Positions 4,765-5,034 of a stretch of 5,034 bases of DNA are shown piece after piece (the stretch's first letter is position 1; every line of letters begins with the position of its first letter). The notes below the pieces were generated by a model. The model searched no databases and was not told the DNA's origin. It was given only the letters and a program-made list of their open reading frames with translations. This DNA comes from Micropruina sp. (GTDB lineage Bacteria > Actinomycetota > Actinomycetes > Propionibacteriales > Propionibacteriaceae): the NCBI GenBank assembly GCA_013693855.1, contig CP059261.1, positions 238,509-243,542 on the forward strand, read 5' to 3'. A program made the position numbers and the translations under genes.

Positions 4765-5034
4765 TCAGGCGGCGACGACCTCGACCTCGATGTGGGCGAC
4801 CACCCCGCTGGTCAGCTTGAGGCCGACGGTGTGCTTGCCGGTGGTCTTGATCGGCTTGGTGATGTCGACCGAGCGCTTGTCCAGCGCCGGGCCGCCGGCC
4901 TTCTTGACGGCCAGGACGATGTCGGCGGGCGTGACCGCGCCGAACAGGCGACCGGTGGCCCCGGCGTTGGCGGGCAGGGACACCTGCAGCGCCTCCAGCT
5001 GGGTGCGGATCTCCTTGGCGTGGTCGGCCGAGCG
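4765..5034 (-). CDS. rplI: 50S ribosomal protein L9, C-terminal 89 residues (5' end outside window)
   Basis: The frame is open from 5034 to the TGA at 4767-4765, so the gene enters from the right. The visible part begins in the long connecting helix (AKEIRTQLEALQV) and covers the whole C-terminal domain: GATGRLFGAVTPADIVLAV, then LDKRSVDITKPIKTTGKHTV, ending IEVEVVAA. These match the L9 pattern GKLFGSVT..DI, DKR.I.L..PIK..G...V. L9 is normally ~148-150 residues, so about 60% is present. It binds 23S rRNA on the large subunit near the L1 stalk. An internal GTG at 4983 is not the start, since family similarity continues upstream of it. In most bacteria rplI follows rpsF, ssb and rpsR, which would lie beyond the right edge; here it appears to be the last gene, given the hairpin just after it. 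Confidence 0.96.
   Translation of the reverse strand, partial: RSADHAKEIRTQLEALQVSLPANAGATGRLFGAVTPADIVLAVKKAGGPALDKRSVDITKPIKTTGKHTVGLKLTSGVVAHIEVEVVAA

Noticed and set aside
4765..4983. A separate 72-residue gene starting at GTG 4983
   Set aside because: L9 similarity continues upstream to the window edge, so this is an internal Val codon.

Overview
The window comes from a very high-G+C bacterium. Strong G/C third-position bias, NarL/LuxR-type two-component genes, a DUF3152 secreted protein (a family found essentially in Actinomycetota) and TANNNT -10 boxes placed for leaderless transcripts together point to an actinomycete. The genus cannot be fixed from the sequence.

Layout. (1) Positions 1-1815, minus strand: a probable operon running response regulator (1815->1151), ABC transporter ATPase (1055->279), and an FtsX-like ABC permease (282->1, cut by the window edge). 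The ATPase stop and permease start overlap as ATGA. (2) Positions 1913-3796, plus strand: a 627-residue membrane histidine kinase, divergent from the response regulator across a 97-bp intergenic region that holds promoter elements and an inverted repeat. (3) Positions 3806-4605, minus strand: a membrane-anchored, extracytoplasmic DUF3152 protein, convergent with the kinase across a shared 17-bp palindrome. (4) Positions 4765-5034, minus strand: the C-terminal part of ribosomal protein L9 (rplI), followed by a strong hairpin terminator. No gene-free stretch exceeds 300 bp.

How it works together: kinase, regulator and ABC transporter look like one signalling/export module, in which the kinase senses an envelope signal and the regulator controls the transporter and possibly its own divergent promoter. 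The DUF3152 gene and rplI are probably separate units.

Main points of interest: (a) the kinase carries two DHp (HisKA_3-like) segments 245 residues apart; the first has lost the phospho-acceptor His (Ser199) and has no ATPase domain, so the protein looks like a fused pseudokinase plus kinase. (b) The response regulator and the DUF3152 protein both lack an in-frame stop where their families should end; each is repaired by one extra C at the same hexamer, AACCCT, which suggests a systematic sequence error or a shared indel mechanism. (c) The DUF3152 protein has HTVGH where a zinc-protease HExxH is expected. (d) Regulator and DUF3152 starts each lie exactly 6 nt after a TANNNT box, as expected for leaderless mRNAs. 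No mobile elements, CRISPR, tRNA or rRNA were seen.
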